Assembly (NCBI GenBank): GCA_037349105.1
Contig: JAYJMM010000124.1
Location: 1,460,501-1,524,500 of the forward strand
DNA length: 64,000 bases
Direction: 5' to 3'
Source of the DNA: Limnomonas spitsbergensis
Lineage: Eukaryota > Chlorophyta > Chlorophyceae > Chlamydomonadales
The notes under the pieces were generated by a model. It worked only from the letters and a program-made list of their open reading frames with translations. It was not told where the DNA came from and did no database searches. Of the stretch, positions 21,719 through 32,086 are shown piece by piece. The translations under genes and the position numbers were made by a program. Position 1 is the stretch's first letter, and each line of letters opens with the position of its first letter.

Positions 21719-22430
21719 TGGGACGCAAGGAGGCGTGAAGTTTGTGAAGTTGTTACAGTCCAACAGAGCATCACAATTGATGCATGGGACATGTGCCTGT
21801 AAACCGGTACAGGCACTACATACACTAGGACAGAAAGCGAAAACCAGTGACCCCCCTGGGCAAGCAACTAGCACACAGCCGCGACAGTGGCGTGGGAAAT
21901 GAACCCCATAGTGCAGAAGATAAGCCCCAGCCATAAAACATGACTGACGTGGATGCAAAAATATATCGATTGAGCACCGCCTAAAGAATTCGGGGGGGCG
22001 GGACATTTGGCGAAGTTTTGAGATGATTATCTTTTTTCATCGTACACTGAAATATAAAAGAACCAAATTTATTCCAGAACACAGAAACAGAATCCACTGC
22101 ATTTTGTTACGAACGTCGTCAGTACAGCTTTTGCCTCGCCGTACGAAGCGGGTTTTCGGGGTCTGGCGCAGGGGGTTTGGCGAAAGCAGGGTTTGCCGAA
22201 ATGAAAATTGCTGGTGACCACGGTACGCCCGTTGATTGACGGCCGGTAGGTGAAAGGTTGCGAGCGTTAGCCCACAGACCAACAGCCACATACACCGCAT
22301 CTACAGGGTCGTGAACAAAAAAAACGGGCGTAGCGTACGTTCGCCGGCTAGTTTGCCCCCACACTCCACGGACGCAAGGAGGCGTACTCGGCTGCGATCA
22401 AGCTGTCCAAAACCTGATTTCATCCTAAAC
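21719..22430 (+). pseudogene. Duplicated last exon of rsmI, interrupted by an insertion
   Basis: A second copy of the terminal exon follows the gene. Its first part (GCTGGGACGCAAGGAGGCG) is at 21718-21735 and its second part (GGCGTACTCGGCTGCGATCA and AGCTGTCCAAAAC) is at about 22382-22412. The two are separated by a 635-bp insertion. The copy has diverged and ends in a different stop, so it is a decayed duplicate. Confidence 0.8.
21736..22371 (-). mobile_element. 635-bp insertion with 15-bp target-site duplication; contains repeat A, copy 3
   Basis: The sequence GGACGCAAGGAGGCG stands immediately on both sides (about 21721-21735 and 22372-22386), as expected of a target-site duplication in the duplicated rsmI exon. 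Read on the minus strand, the 3' part (21935 to 21736) is dispersed repeat A, ending ACTTCACAAACTTCA. The 5' part has an unrecognised open stretch (22364-22119). A variable-length duplication and family copies sharing only one end fit a SINE- or LINE-like non-LTR element with 5' truncation. No reverse transcriptase is encoded here. Confidence 0.75.
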
Positions 22431-22911
22431 AATAATGCGGGTTCAGAAGTTTCAAGACCCGCAACCACATGTACAGTCCAATCTTCTCAAGTTAAGTGAT
22501 AGTAATGTAAAAGTTCAAGGGGACATTGGAGTCTCGCGGGTTGGGAAAGGCCCGGCAAACCGGCTCCGAAACCAACCACAAAATGCAGGCCGGAGATTCC
22601 TCAATCGCTACAGAAACCAGACATCCACAGCAGACAAGCACGAACACATAATTGACGCGACGGGGGGGGGTAGAAAAAAGTATGGCCCCATTCACCTACT
22701 TTGTAGTGCTTGACGTCTTGACGTACTTGACGAGAGCTTTCCAACTAAATCTGGTCACAGATTACTATTTGGCCCAGGGGGAGGATGGTTATGGGGGGGG
22801 TCTCGGTAAACAAATGTTTGTTAAGAAAAAGTCATACATTTTATGCTAGGAGTCCATAAAAAGTTATAACGACGCCGTTGTCTGCATCGTGTCATTTGCA
22901 GCTCATTAGCA

Positions 22912-25485
22912 TCAAAAAATATTGCATGCATTATGTCGCACCATAAATGCTGGTTGGTCATCTGACATTGCCAACCTGTTGTGCGATCCCCAGTACCCAC
23001 ACGCCTGGCAATACTTTCTGGCTGCAACCGCTCCTGGGTGTGACATATCCAGGACTGGTACGTTGCCTTGGATGGCTGGGATCTTGGCTACCTTGGCTAC
23101 CCCTGCCAGCTGCAATACCATCTGTTGCTGCAGCTGCAGGTTCACCCTCGCCTGCTCCCGATCGAGCCTTTTCATTTCCTGGTCGCTGGACTCCTGTCTG
23201 GCTCCTGGCCTGCGTCTGTCCGCTCCCCCTGGTCCCGAATCTACTGACCCTGACCGCGACCTAGGTCCTCCACTGCCGCCCCTCGATGGGCTGCGGCCTG
23301 ACTGATACCTGTCATGTCTGTTATAATCCTCATCATGATCGTGAGCGTCTCGTGATGGCTGTCTGCCCGCTCTGCCTGCCGAGCCTCTACTTCCTTCGGG
23401 TGGCGGTCGTTCTGGTTCGCTTCTGCTTGGTCTGCTGTCAGATCCAGGTCTCCACGGCTGTGCTCTGCCGGGCTCTGCCTGTCCCCTGGGCAGCTCCTGG
23501 TCTTGCCATTCCTGCCGCACACCTCTGCTGCGTTCCGCTGGTCCCCTTAATTGCTCCTGGCTCTGCTGGCTTGGCTGTTCCCTGCCCTCTGCCTGTCCTC
23601 TGGGCGGCTCTTGGCTATGCTGGTGAGGTTGTTCCCTGGAGTATGCCTGCCCCCTGGGCGGCTCCCGGCTCTGCCGACCTGGCTGCGTCCCGCCTGTGTA
23701 ATTCCTGGCGTAGGAATCAGACTGTGTTTCCTCTTTGGTCTCCTGTATTTTTGGGCCACTGCTCTGTGCGCTGCCTGCAGGCTCATTCCTCCTAGCTCCT
23801 CTTGCCGCGCCTGGCTGCCTGTTCCTCAGGAATTCCTTGATGTAATCCACCTGGGTTTCCTGGTATGCGTTCTCTTTGTCCTCGACTATGCGCAGCAACT
23901 CATAAGACTCTTGCCTGCTTGCTCTGCGTGTCGCTGTGCTTTGCTCTGCCATTCTGGCAAGTGATTGGCTAGTCAATTCCGTCCTATCGCTGGCGGCTGG
24001 ACTGCTGGCTCTGGGTGCTTCCCTGCCCCTTGGCCGTCCTCTGAGGCTGGGCTCGCTGCTGACCTCGAAGGCTGCAGATCTGAGTGTTGGTGTTGGCGCG
24101 GCTCCTGCCTGCTGCTGCCACCTTTGCACCTCCCTGATCCCCTCAGGCCGCTGCACCCCTGTTTCAAATCCTTCCCACACCTGGTCCTCCTCATCCTCTG
24201 GTTCTGACCCAGGTTCCTCCTGGTCTCCTGTGACCTCTTTGCACCATTTGTCTGCGAAGGCTTTAACAGCCCTGGCTGCTTCGTGTCCCGTCCTTCCCTT
24301 GGATACCTGTCCAAGGGCGGCTAACAGTAGCGCCCTGTCCAGACCTGTGTGGGGGATACCCAACATGGCCTTTGTTGCCCATCCCCGCAGATGATGGGCC
24401 TTGAACTCCTCAATGGCTGTGACCTGGTCCTGGAAATGCAAGAACGTCCTGGAGCACACTTGCTTCCACAGGTCTGTTGCCCACTGCACAATTCCTGCCC
24501 AACCGATCGGCCCTTCTACCTCCTCATTTCCGCACGCGACTCCCCCGGTCTCCGAGCGCTCTGGCTCTCTCTGCCTCTGGCTGCCAGATCCCTCCTTGGA
24601 CGTCTGCGCAGGTCTGTTCACGCTGGGTGGAAAACTGGACAGCGGTGTGCCGAAGACTGTGGATCCAGCTCCTCTTCTAACCAGTGCCTTGCGCGGCTGC
24701 AGCTGCTGCACGGGACGCAGTTCTGCTGTAGTCTGCTGCCCCTGCTTTTCAGCTGGTTTCTCCCTGTCCTTGCCTGCCTGCGAGCTCTGTCTGCCTGCTG
24801 CTGGCTGTGGCTCATCTTCCTCGTGTTTGACCTCTGCAGGCACAATCCTGGCCCCATCTCCCTCCGTCTTTATTCGAGGTTTGACTTCGCAGGTCTTATG
24901 CCAGCCTGCAAACTTGTCTGAAGCTGCGGCTACTTCTGCCCTTAGACCCGATTGGCTGGGATCCTTTTCAACCTGCTGTGTAACACTTGCCACCCTGGGC
25001 AGGCTCTGCTGCGGCTCGGCCTCAGGTGCACTGCTCTGTCGCGTGTCACAGCTCTGGGATGCTTCCGTTGCTTGATCCAAGATCAACTCTGGGGTTCCCG
25101 CTTGAGTCTGCCCCTGCTCGAAATTCAGACAGCTGTCGGAACCAGCGGGCAACGGACCCCCTCGACCAATGCCTTTTCGTGTTACTAGTACTGCACCATC
25201 TGCTTGCGCCCCTGCCCCTCTGGGTGGTACACGGTCTGGCTCACGTACCCTGCAATCCTCTGCGGGCGGTTCTACTGGCTCTGACAGCTTTTCCGCTATC
25301 AACAGGGCTTCTGCCACAATCTCAGCACTAGCATTTTTTAGGTCTATTCCCGGCTCCAGCCCCCTCAGACGCCCACTCCTCCGTTGGACGTCAGGGTGCT
25401 GGTGCCTATCGGGGTTTAGATCTATGCCTGTCATCTCTACAGGCATTTTACGAACCGCACTGTTCTGCAGGCGTGCTGGCGACAC
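22912..25485 (-). CDS. Gag-like protein of a retroelement (857 aa)
   Basis: A single uninterrupted minus-strand ORF. The N-terminal third is Glu/Gln/Pro-rich and disordered. A compact helical region around residues 330-430 (IVQWATDLWKQVCSRTFLHF, DKWCKEVTGDQ) may be a capsid-like domain. Residues 460-800 are very rich in Arg, Gln, Ser and Gly with repeated SREQP/RGQAE segments, an RNA-binding style. Near the C-terminus is CQACGYWGSH, a Cys-rich motif that does not match a canonical CCHC knuckle. No protease, reverse transcriptase or integrase follows downstream, so the element is truncated or non-autonomous. A host Arg-rich protein is the alternative. The start Met at 25485 is the first in frame. 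Confidence 0.55.
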   Translation of the reverse strand: MSPARLQNSAVRKMPVEMTGIDLNPDRHQHPDVQRRSGRLRGLEPGIDLKNASAEIVAEALLIAEKLSEPVEPPAEDCRVREPDRVPPRGAGAQADGAVLVTRKGIGRGGPLPAGSDSCLNFEQGQTQAGTPELILDQATEASQSCDTRQSSAPEAEPQQSLPRVASVTQQVEKDPSQSGLRAEVAAASDKFAGWHKTCEVKPRIKTEGDGARIVPAEVKHEEDEPQPAAGRQSSQAGKDREKPAEKQGQQTTAELRPVQQLQPRKALVRRGAGSTVFGTPLSSFPPSVNRPAQTSKEGSGSQRQREPERSETGGVACGNEEVEGPIGWAGIVQWATDLWKQVCSRTFLHFQDQVTAIEEFKAHHLRGWATKAMLGIPHTGLDRALLLAALGQVSKGRTGHEAARAVKAFADKWCKEVTGDQEEPGSEPEDEEDQVWEGFETGVQRPEGIREVQRWQQQAGAAPTPTLRSAAFEVSSEPSLRGRPRGREAPRASSPAASDRTELTSQSLARMAEQSTATRRASRQESYELLRIVEDKENAYQETQVDYIKEFLRNRQPGAARGARRNEPAGSAQSSGPKIQETKEETQSDSYARNYTGGTQPGRQSREPPRGQAYSREQPHQHSQEPPRGQAEGREQPSQQSQEQLRGPAERSRGVRQEWQDQELPRGQAEPGRAQPWRPGSDSRPSRSEPERPPPEGSRGSAGRAGRQPSRDAHDHDEDYNRHDRYQSGRSPSRGGSGGPRSRSGSVDSGPGGADRRRPGARQESSDQEMKRLDREQARVNLQLQQQMVLQLAGVAKVAKIPAIQGNVPVLDMSHPGAVAARKYCQACGYWGSHNRLAMSDDQPAFMVRHNACNIF

Positions 25486-25552
25486 CCCCTACAAAACCTG
25501 CTAACGTTTAGGCTTCTGCTCCTTATCCTTACTGCAACCTGGTGAGGATCTG

Positions 25553-25792
25553 CTAGTCAAGGCTGGACGGCAGGTACAGCAATTTTGCGCGATAGGCCTT
25601 GCCCTCTGCTTTTATGCTCACTAATATTTGTATCTGGCGGAATCCTCCTTCGCCCTTTTTTAGCCCCTTCCCACCTTTGCTGGCTGGGCTGCCTCTAGCT
25701 GGCGCACGTCCCCTGCGGATGTCTGCCTCCTGGCGGATCTTGCGCTGTGTCAGTTCCTCTCTGACACCTGCGGGGATCCTTTGGTACACCAC
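25553..25792 (-). CDS. Small basic ORF upstream of the Gag-like gene (79 aa)
   Basis: Minus-strand ORF 68 bp upstream of the Gag-like ORF, rich in Lys, Arg and Gly (AREDs absent; contains ELTQRKIRQEADIRRGR). No family recognised. Its position suggests part of the same element, but it could be chance. Confidence 0.3.
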   Translation of the reverse strand: MVYQRIPAGVREELTQRKIRQEADIRRGRAPARGSPASKGGKGLKKGEGGFRQIQILVSIKAEGKAYRAKLLYLPSSLD

Positions 25793-25799
25793 AAAATTT

Positions 25800-26775
25800 T
25801 AACCTTGGATGATCTGTCAACAAGTTTACTTCTGTCAATGATGAATGATTGGATCCACCTGATCTCAATCTGCAGTCATACAGGAATTATCTGCTGGGTG
25901 TATAAATCCACAGCCAGATCCTCAAGCCTCTCCTGGACTCAACACTAAGTTGCCACTCTTAGTGATTCTCAGGGCTTAACTTGGCACTCTCTATGGAGAT
26001 TACCACAGCAAAGTGCAATTCATATGCTGTCCAAGGTTGTTTGCATACAAACAAAATTCCAATCTCGCTGCACAAGCACCTTTAGCAGGAATTGGCAAAT
26101 CAGGCTGATCAGGCTAGATCCACTTCGTCCCTTTCTAAAGGACACGCGAGGTGCGCTTCAGGTCCGTGGCGGACTTCTTTCCTCACTGCAGTGACGGACG
26201 CCTACGGGCAGGCTCAGTGACTACTCACTGGCTGCGAGTGCTCTTCGAGTTAAGCAGCTAGGTGGATATTGTGTATATATAGCAACAGACTTTGGGGGCA
26301 TAGGCCTTCTGGCCGTCTGGTCGCGATCCAGCAGGGCTATGTTAAGGACACTAACCGCGTAACACGCGGAGAGACGGACGGGACGAGGCTGCGTACTTCT
26401 TCTTCTGCAGAGTCTCGTTTCTCTTACTGGGGTACTTGTCTCCAGCTAGATCAGCGGTGGCTGAGCTAGGCTTGACTCGAGTTAAGGTACTGACTTATAT
26501 GGAAGCTGCTGGTCTCAAAGACTGCCGGTGCTTGTTACAAATAGAGGTCTGTCCTTTAGAAAGGGACGAAGTAACTAGCCAAGGCAATTGCCGGGATACA
26601 GGGACCCGGCAGGCCCAGTTCAGAGTACGGTAGAACCTGTCAAACTAATCCTGCGTAAGCGGGTTTCTAGGTCTCAGCTCAAATCCGGAGACTCCGCAGA
26701 GAAGCTGCGGAGTCACCGATGACGCTAACTGCGGTCTAAACGGTTCTGTCACGTATACTGTAATATACTGTGACA
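25800..26775 (-). mobile_element. Structured leader or terminal repeat of the Gag-like element
   Basis: No ORF of interest. It holds three inverted-repeat structures. A 22-bp inverted repeat has arms at 26121-26143 (CACTTCGTCCCTTTCTAAAG) and 26551-26572. A perfect 10-bp hairpin has its stem at 26690-26699 and 26705-26714 (GACTCCGCAG / CTGCGGAGTC). A near-palindrome of 29 bp starting TGTCAC and ending GTGACA lies at about 26746-26774. The last would make a plausible TG...CA terminal end of the element on the minus strand. No second terminal repeat was found. Confidence 0.4.
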
Positions 26776-27240
26776 ATTACCATGTGACCCCCCATGCACG
26801 GGGTTTTGCTGGACACACCCCGAAAACAAGTCGGCCACCTTGGAGCTGTCCTAGACGCAGTGCAAGCGTCCACTAGCACTAGTAATAATGGGTTGTGGAT
26901 AAATAAACCATTACATGTGATTGCTGTAGAAAGGTCCTCAAAAGTGACAAACCCTCAAATGTCGCACGCCACCAGACTTCTAGTCCGTTGTCGAGACTTC
27001 ATAGCCAGGCATAGCCAGTCAAGACTTCATAGGCAAGACTTCATAGGCAAGACTTCACAGCCAAGACTTCATAGCCATAGCTCAGCATATGACTTTGTAC
27101 CTGACTCAGTACCTTACTTTGGGTTGGATTTGATCTTTCAGTACTTGACGCAGTGCCAATGGGGCCCACGTAATTTTTTGTGGCATGGGGTGTTCAGCTT
27201 TTATTTATGCCCCCCCTTGAATTGAAGTCCCTTTTTTCTC
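26776..27240. other. No supported gene; short direct repeats
   Basis: Contains tandem AGACTTCATAGGCA-type direct repeats at about 26993-27080. A 143-codon ORF crosses it but has no recognisable domain and I do not call it. Confidence 0.4.
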
Positions 27241-27254
27241 AACTGTTGTTTCCC

Positions 27255-27470
27255 CCTCTCTTTAATTTCCCCTTGTTCAGTGCTTGACTCTTCGAGGGCG
27301 AGGAAGCTTCACACTGCCTTTCTGGTGGGGGGGAAGAGATACCTTCCTTCGCCTTTTTGTTCATCTCTTCCTTTCCTTCTCCCAACTCCAATGGTTGGGC
27401 GTCAACGCAGCCCAGCCTGTTGGGCAGGGCCCAGAAATGTAACATCATTGACACATTGACACACATTGAT
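27255..27470 (+). mobile_element. LINE 3' end (5'-truncated copy)
   Basis: The characteristic tail of the window's LINE family: a T/C-rich stretch, then a variant of GGGCGCCCACGCGGCCGAGC (here GGGCGTCAACGCAGCCCAGC), a GGGCCCAGAG segment, and GTAACATCATTGAC at the 3' end. Confidence 0.65.
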
Positions 27471-27675
27471 GTTCATGTGTGCATGTTACTAGTGTACATA
27501 CAACGGTTGTGAGTAAGGACAAGGCTTCGGCAAGATTCTCTGCTTGGGGTTCTTTTATGGACATGGTGCTTTTACAACTGAAATGAACTAGGCTGAATTC
27601 TCCTAGGACTTGGGCACCTACCAGGCCTGGCTAGCCATGAGACCCACCCATGATATAGGCCTCCCAATCCCGTCC

Positions 27676-29097
27676 CTAGTCGTTGAACCCCAGGGCCCGC
27701 AACGCTCCCGCTGCGTTCTTCTTGGCCTCTTCCGAGCCGTCTGTCAGAAGCGCCATCAGGGGCGGAATCGCACCCGCAGCGGCGATCCTGCTCTTCCGCC
27801 CCTCGCTGCCAGCCGCAAGGTTCGCCAGAGCCCCCGCTGCGTTCGCCTTGGCTCCCATCGATCCGCAGGTCAGTAGCGCCACCAAGGGTGGAATCGCGTC
27901 CGCCATGACAATCATCAGGGGCGAAATTTTGCCCCCGGTGACGGAGATGAATGCCGCGAAGCCGAGTATCAGTAGCTCCGCCAGGGGCGAAAGCTCAACC
28001 TCAATGGCGATCTTGCTCTTAAGCTCCTCGCTGCCGTCCGCCAAGTTCCACAATGCCCCCGCTGCGCTCTCCTTCACTTCTGCCGAGCCGCGAGTCAATA
28101 GCACCACTAGGGGCATAAGAGCACCTGCGGCAGCCATCTCTTCTTTCAGCTCCCCGCTGCCGGAAGATAGGTTCCGCAGTGCCCCCGCTGCCATCTCCTG
28201 GGCTCCCAGAGAGCCAAACATCAGCAACACTACTAGGGGCCGAAGCGCACCCTCGTCGGCGATCTTGCCCTTAAGCTCCTCGCTGCAGGATGCCAGGTTC
28301 CGCAACGCCCCCGCTGCCAACATCTTGGCTTCCGAAGAGTAGCCCGTCAGCAGCGCCACCAAAGGCGGAATCGCACCCGCAGCGGCAATCTGGGCTGTCA
28401 CCTCCTTGCTACCGGACGCCAGGTGCAACAGCGCCCCCGCTGCGCTCTCTTGGACTCCCGCTGAGCCGCCCCTAAGCAGCGCCACCAATGGCGGAAGGGC
28501 ACCAGCAGCAGCGATCTGGCCCTTCCGCTCCTCGCTGCCATTCGCAAACTTAGCTAGTGCCCCTGCCGCTTTCACCTTGGCTCCCGCTGAGCCGCGAGTC
28601 AACAGCGCAACAAGGGGCCGAATCGCACCCGCAGCGGCGGTCTTACCCGCCCGCTCCACGCTGCCGTCTGCCAGGTGCGACAGCGCCCCTGCTGCTATCT
28701 CCTGGGCACCTGCTGAGCCGTTCGTCAGCAGTGCCACCAGTCTGCCTGTCAGCATTGGCACCAGTCTGCCCGTCAAGATAGCCTCCAGACTGCCCATCAG
28801 CAACAGCAGCACTAAGCCGCCCGTCAGCAGCGCCACCATGCTGCACTTCAGCAGCGCCTCCATGACTTCGTCGTTCTGCAGCAGGACGCACGCCAACAGC
28901 ATGACGCAGGCCATCAGCGCCATCAGACGTCTCGGCAGTGGCGCCTCCAGGCCGTCGGCCAACAGCACTGCCAGGCCGCCAGTCAGCAGCGCCACCGGGA
29001 CGCCCGACAGCAGCGCCATCGGGACAGAGGAAGGAGGCCGGGCACAGTCTATCCATGGGGGGGGGGGAGGGGAGGGGAGAAAGAAGGAGGGAGACAT
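27676..29097 (-). CDS. Armadillo-repeat protein (473 aa, intronless)
   Basis: About eight armadillo repeats of 41-42 residues follow one another from residue 100 or so to the end. The consensus is IPPLVALLTxGS..AKxxAAGAL.NLA.GSEE.K..IAAAG. Armadillo repeats form an alpha-solenoid that binds partner proteins; the partner here is unknown. The first 100 residues are Leu-rich with degenerate half-repeats (ALLTGGL, MLTGRLVALL). One repeat near residue 370 is disrupted by an insert (VTGGKISPLMIVMADA). The gene has no introns, unlike its neighbours, which could mean a retrocopy or a recently amplified family. The start is uncertain: Met at 29097 precedes a Pro-rich stretch, and the Met 26 residues in is an alternative. 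Confidence 0.8.
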   Translation of the reverse strand: MSPSFFLPSPPPPPWIDCARPPSSVPMALLSGVPVALLTGGLAVLLADGLEAPLPRRLMALMACVMLLACVLLQNDEVMEALLKCSMVALLTGGLVLLLLMGSLEAILTGRLVPMLTGRLVALLTNGSAGAQEIAAGALSHLADGSVERAGKTAAAGAIRPLVALLTRGSAGAKVKAAGALAKFANGSEERKGQIAAAGALPPLVALLRGGSAGVQESAAGALLHLASGSKEVTAQIAAAGAIPPLVALLTGYSSEAKMLAAGALRNLASCSEELKGKIADEGALRPLVVLLMFGSLGAQEMAAGALRNLSSGSGELKEEMAAAGALMPLVVLLTRGSAEVKESAAGALWNLADGSEELKSKIAIEVELSPLAELLILGFAAFISVTGGKISPLMIVMADAIPPLVALLTCGSMGAKANAAGALANLAAGSEGRKSRIAAAGAIPPLMALLTDGSEEAKKNAAGALRALGFND

Positions 29098-29224
29098 GGT
29101 CGAGGTGACTCCTGGTGAAAGGGCAGGAGGTTGCGGCTTGATTGCCCAAGGCTAAGCCTGCTTTTCAAATGGTCATCATTTACAGTCACGAATAGGGGTG
29201 CAAAAGGATATTATAAATGATTTT

Positions 29225-29490
29225 GTATGACAGCTGAATGTGTTACGGCCTGTCCTTTGGCATGTTGCCTCTTGAACATTAGGATCCCGTAGGCACGGAC
29301 GTATTTTGCTGTTTTGATCGCTGTTTAGGGAGCAACGAAATCAATTGTGAACATGTTCTTGACTGGGATTTTTCATGTTTTCACGAATGAAAAAAAACGC
29401 CAAAACAGCGACTTTTTAAGCAACAATGAAACGAAAACAACGAAGCATGTCCGTGACTACAGTATGTGACACGGGACAGGCTCTTTTTAA
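29225..29490. mobile_element. MITE-like element with imperfect terminal inverted repeats
   Basis: The left arm (GCCTGTCCTTTGGCATG, then CACGGACGTATTTTGCTGTT) is imperfectly complementary to the right arm (AACAACGAAGCATGTCCGTG, then GTGACACGGGACAGGC). The arms are about 70-80 bp with a 100-bp AT-rich centre. No ORF. Target-site duplication not clear. Confidence 0.45.
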
Positions 29491-30184
29491 GGAAAGACAC
29501 ATTACCTAAAACCAGGGGGGTGCCCCCAAGGGATCCCCCTGCCTAAAACCCATTCCATTTTAGCATCTCTTAATGAAATGCAATCTTGGGCACGGCACTT
29601 GAATTGCCAATGACCTGAAATGCACAAGCAAGGGTTGTCTCTAGGAAATGGGCGCCGATCGGGCGTGTTGCAAGCTTGCACTTGCCCTGTTTCCTACGTC
29701 CTAGTGTGCCATGCAAGTCATGAGGGGTGGGGGGCATTCCATGCATGTTTCTACATGGGGCCTGCGGCTGCATGGGATGGGTGGCTGCCTGGTCTTATGT
29801 GTCAAGCAAAGTGCGCAATGGGTGGCTATGCTAGCTATGCATGCGACTAAGGCCAGGCATTTTGCTCCCTGATGGGACCCCCATCGTTGCGGCTTGACTG
29901 AATGGCAGCGATCTATCCTGCGAAGATCTTAATTGTTTTGAACGACCTTCATTGATTGATGGCTTGCTTGCATAAAGCCGTGGAGCCGTGCATCGCATGC
30001 ATGCGACCCTGCTTGCTCCGACCGGGCCTTCATCGCTCCGACTCGCTGGCGTGATCCCGATTGCGACTTGCGATATTAAGGCTATAATTGCTTTATGTCT
30101 TACCTGCGCAATGCCGAGGTGCCGTGCACAACCTGCACCGCTGTCTTACGACTCCGACCTGGCCGCTCTCGGCATTTTGTGAGA
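29491..30184. other. No supported gene
   Basis: Only short ORFs with no recognisable domains, in unremarkable sequence with several GCATGC motifs. Confidence 0.5.
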
Positions 30185-30234
30185 AAGTATCAATCAACCC
30201 CTCTTTCGTGCTTAAGAATCCCAGGACTGACGTG

Positions 30235-30560
30235 CTAAAGTGCCACTCTGACCGTGCTAGACGTGCTGGCCGTGCTGACCAAAATGTGTACAAGAGGGGT
30301 TACTCTGGCCGTGAGAGCCGTGCTCACCGTGCTGACCAAAATTTCCACAAGAGGAGTTACTCTGACCGTGCTAGCCATGCTAGCCGTCCTGGCCATGCTG
30401 GCCAAAATTTCTGCAAGAGGAATTACTCTGGCCGTGCTAGCCGTGCTAGCCGAGCTGGCCAAAATTCCACACTAGGAGTTGCTATGACCGAGCTAACCGG
30501 TCTTGTTGTGCTTGCCGTGCTGACCAAAGTTTCCGCTGGGGTGAAACTGCCTACCTGTAG
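30235..30560. repeat. Minisatellite of 57-66 bp units
   Basis: Four to five copies of a unit containing GCCGTGCTGACCAAAATTTC, CACAAGAGGAGTTACTCTG and a variable number of short GTGCTAGCC units. ORFs through it simply translate the repeat. Confidence 0.8.
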
Positions 30561-30965
30561 CTGGAGTAGCTGGAGGGAAGCGTGTTTGGTATTTAGGAGG
30601 AAGCTGCCTATCTGGCACTTGGGGGAAACCTGCTTGCCTGAGTGGTAGCTGGGATGAAGCTGCATATCTGGTAGGTAATGTGAAGCTGCATAGCTGGTAG
30701 CTGGATGTAAGCTGTTTGTCTGGTATTGAGTAGGAAGCTGCATATCTGGCATCTTAGTTAGGGGAAACAGCTCGCATGGTAGTGGGGTGGAAGCAGCCTA
30801 CACGTTAGGTGGAGGGAAGCTGCCTACTTGGTTGCTGGGGTGAAGCTGCCTATCTGGTAGCTGGAGGGAAGCTGCTTATCTTGTAGGTAGTAGGAGGCTG
30901 CCTATCTTGCACCTAGGGGAAGCTGCTGGCCTAGTGGCTGGGATGAAACTGCCTACCTGGTGCCC
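30560..30965. repeat. Minisatellite of about 30-35 bp units
   Basis: About twelve diverged copies of a GAAGCTGCCTATCTGGTAG type unit. No coding signal. Confidence 0.75.
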
Positions 30966-31029
30966 AACCCCCCCGCTCCCTAAAAGAAACCCAAACGCTC
31001 CCGGCCTGGTCTATGGATGCCATATGTAA

Positions 31030-31480
31030 CGAATCAATGCATTGTAAGTTTCCATTCATGAAATGTATCTACCATTGAGGGTTAGTCTCCAGGGTTTCTG
31101 AGGCCGGTGTCTTTGGCCTTTCCGGCCTTCTCTTTTGGTCCGTTTTGGGGGGTTGTTGTTGTTGTTGTTTGCCCCCTTTTTAGTTTCTTCTCTTCTCCCT
31201 TCTGATCAGTGGGGCGCCCTCGCTGCCAAGCAGGGGTGGGATGCACTTGCTTTTCTGGACTTCTCTTTTTTTTAGAGGCTTTGTTGAGGGTTAGTCTCTA
31301 GTGGAACTCAGGTGTTGGACTTGGTCTTCGTTGCCTTCCCGGCCTCTCCTTTTGTTCCTATCCCCCTCTCTTCCGTTTAGTTCCTTCTTTACTCCCTTCT
31401 GAACAGTTGGGCGCCCATGCGGCCGAGCTTTGAGCGGGCCCAGAGGTGTAACGTTTCAGAACACTGTCTGGACCCAGGCT
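31030..31480 (+). mobile_element. Two tandem LINE 3' ends
   Basis: Two successive segments each start with GGGTTAGTCTC and run through a T/C-rich stretch with TTAGTTYCTTCT. The first ends at a TGGGGCGCCCTCGCTGCCAA variant. The second is complete, with TTGGGCGCCCATGCGGCCGA, GCGGGCCCAGAGGTGTAACG and then TTTCAGAAC. Confidence 0.65.
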
Positions 31481-32055
31481 TGGAAGTCGTGGTACAGGAC
31501 TGTAGGTATGAACTTGGTACCGCCTCCAGGAGCTCTGAACATAACGAAAAGGATGTGCGCTGACTTGCTGACGAGCACCAGCACTTCGCTGATAGAGCAC
31601 TCCACTCCGGTGATTGGCATCGGCAGCCCATGCATGGCTCAACCGAGAAGGCGAGCGCATTGGAGCTGGGGCACCCTAGTGGGATACTGGGATGCTGAGT
31701 GGTAAACTCCTCATCCAGATTGAGCTGCCAGAGGCCGTCAAGCAGCTGGCAGGTCACCGGCACTTTCTGCTTGTCCACCGACGGGGTTGAACATGGCTGG
31801 GATGGAAGGCTCCTCATACCTGCTAGCTCTGAACAGAACCATGAGGTCAGCACGACCCACACTGTCTCTCAGAATTGCCATAGAAACCTCTCGCAAACCC
31901 AAACATCGGGGATGCTTGGGTCGCTACATCCGGAGATAGGAGTTGTTGCTGCGGGCTCTCAGGCGAAGCCTCAGCAACAGGGCCAACAGCTGCAGGATTA
32001 GCAGCTGCTGCAAGAGCGAGAGGCTCGGCGACAGCCGCATGCTCGACAGCAGCGG

Positions 32056-32086
<31 letters not shown>

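Noticed and set aside
23286..25331. Several plus-strand ORFs of 110-220 codons opposite the Gag-like gene
   Set aside because: Shadow frames of the GC-rich minus-strand ORF; they have no domains and overlap one another.
28406..29155. 249-codon plus-strand ORF opposite the armadillo gene
   Set aside because: A reverse-strand reading of the regular armadillo repeats; it has no start context or domain of its own.
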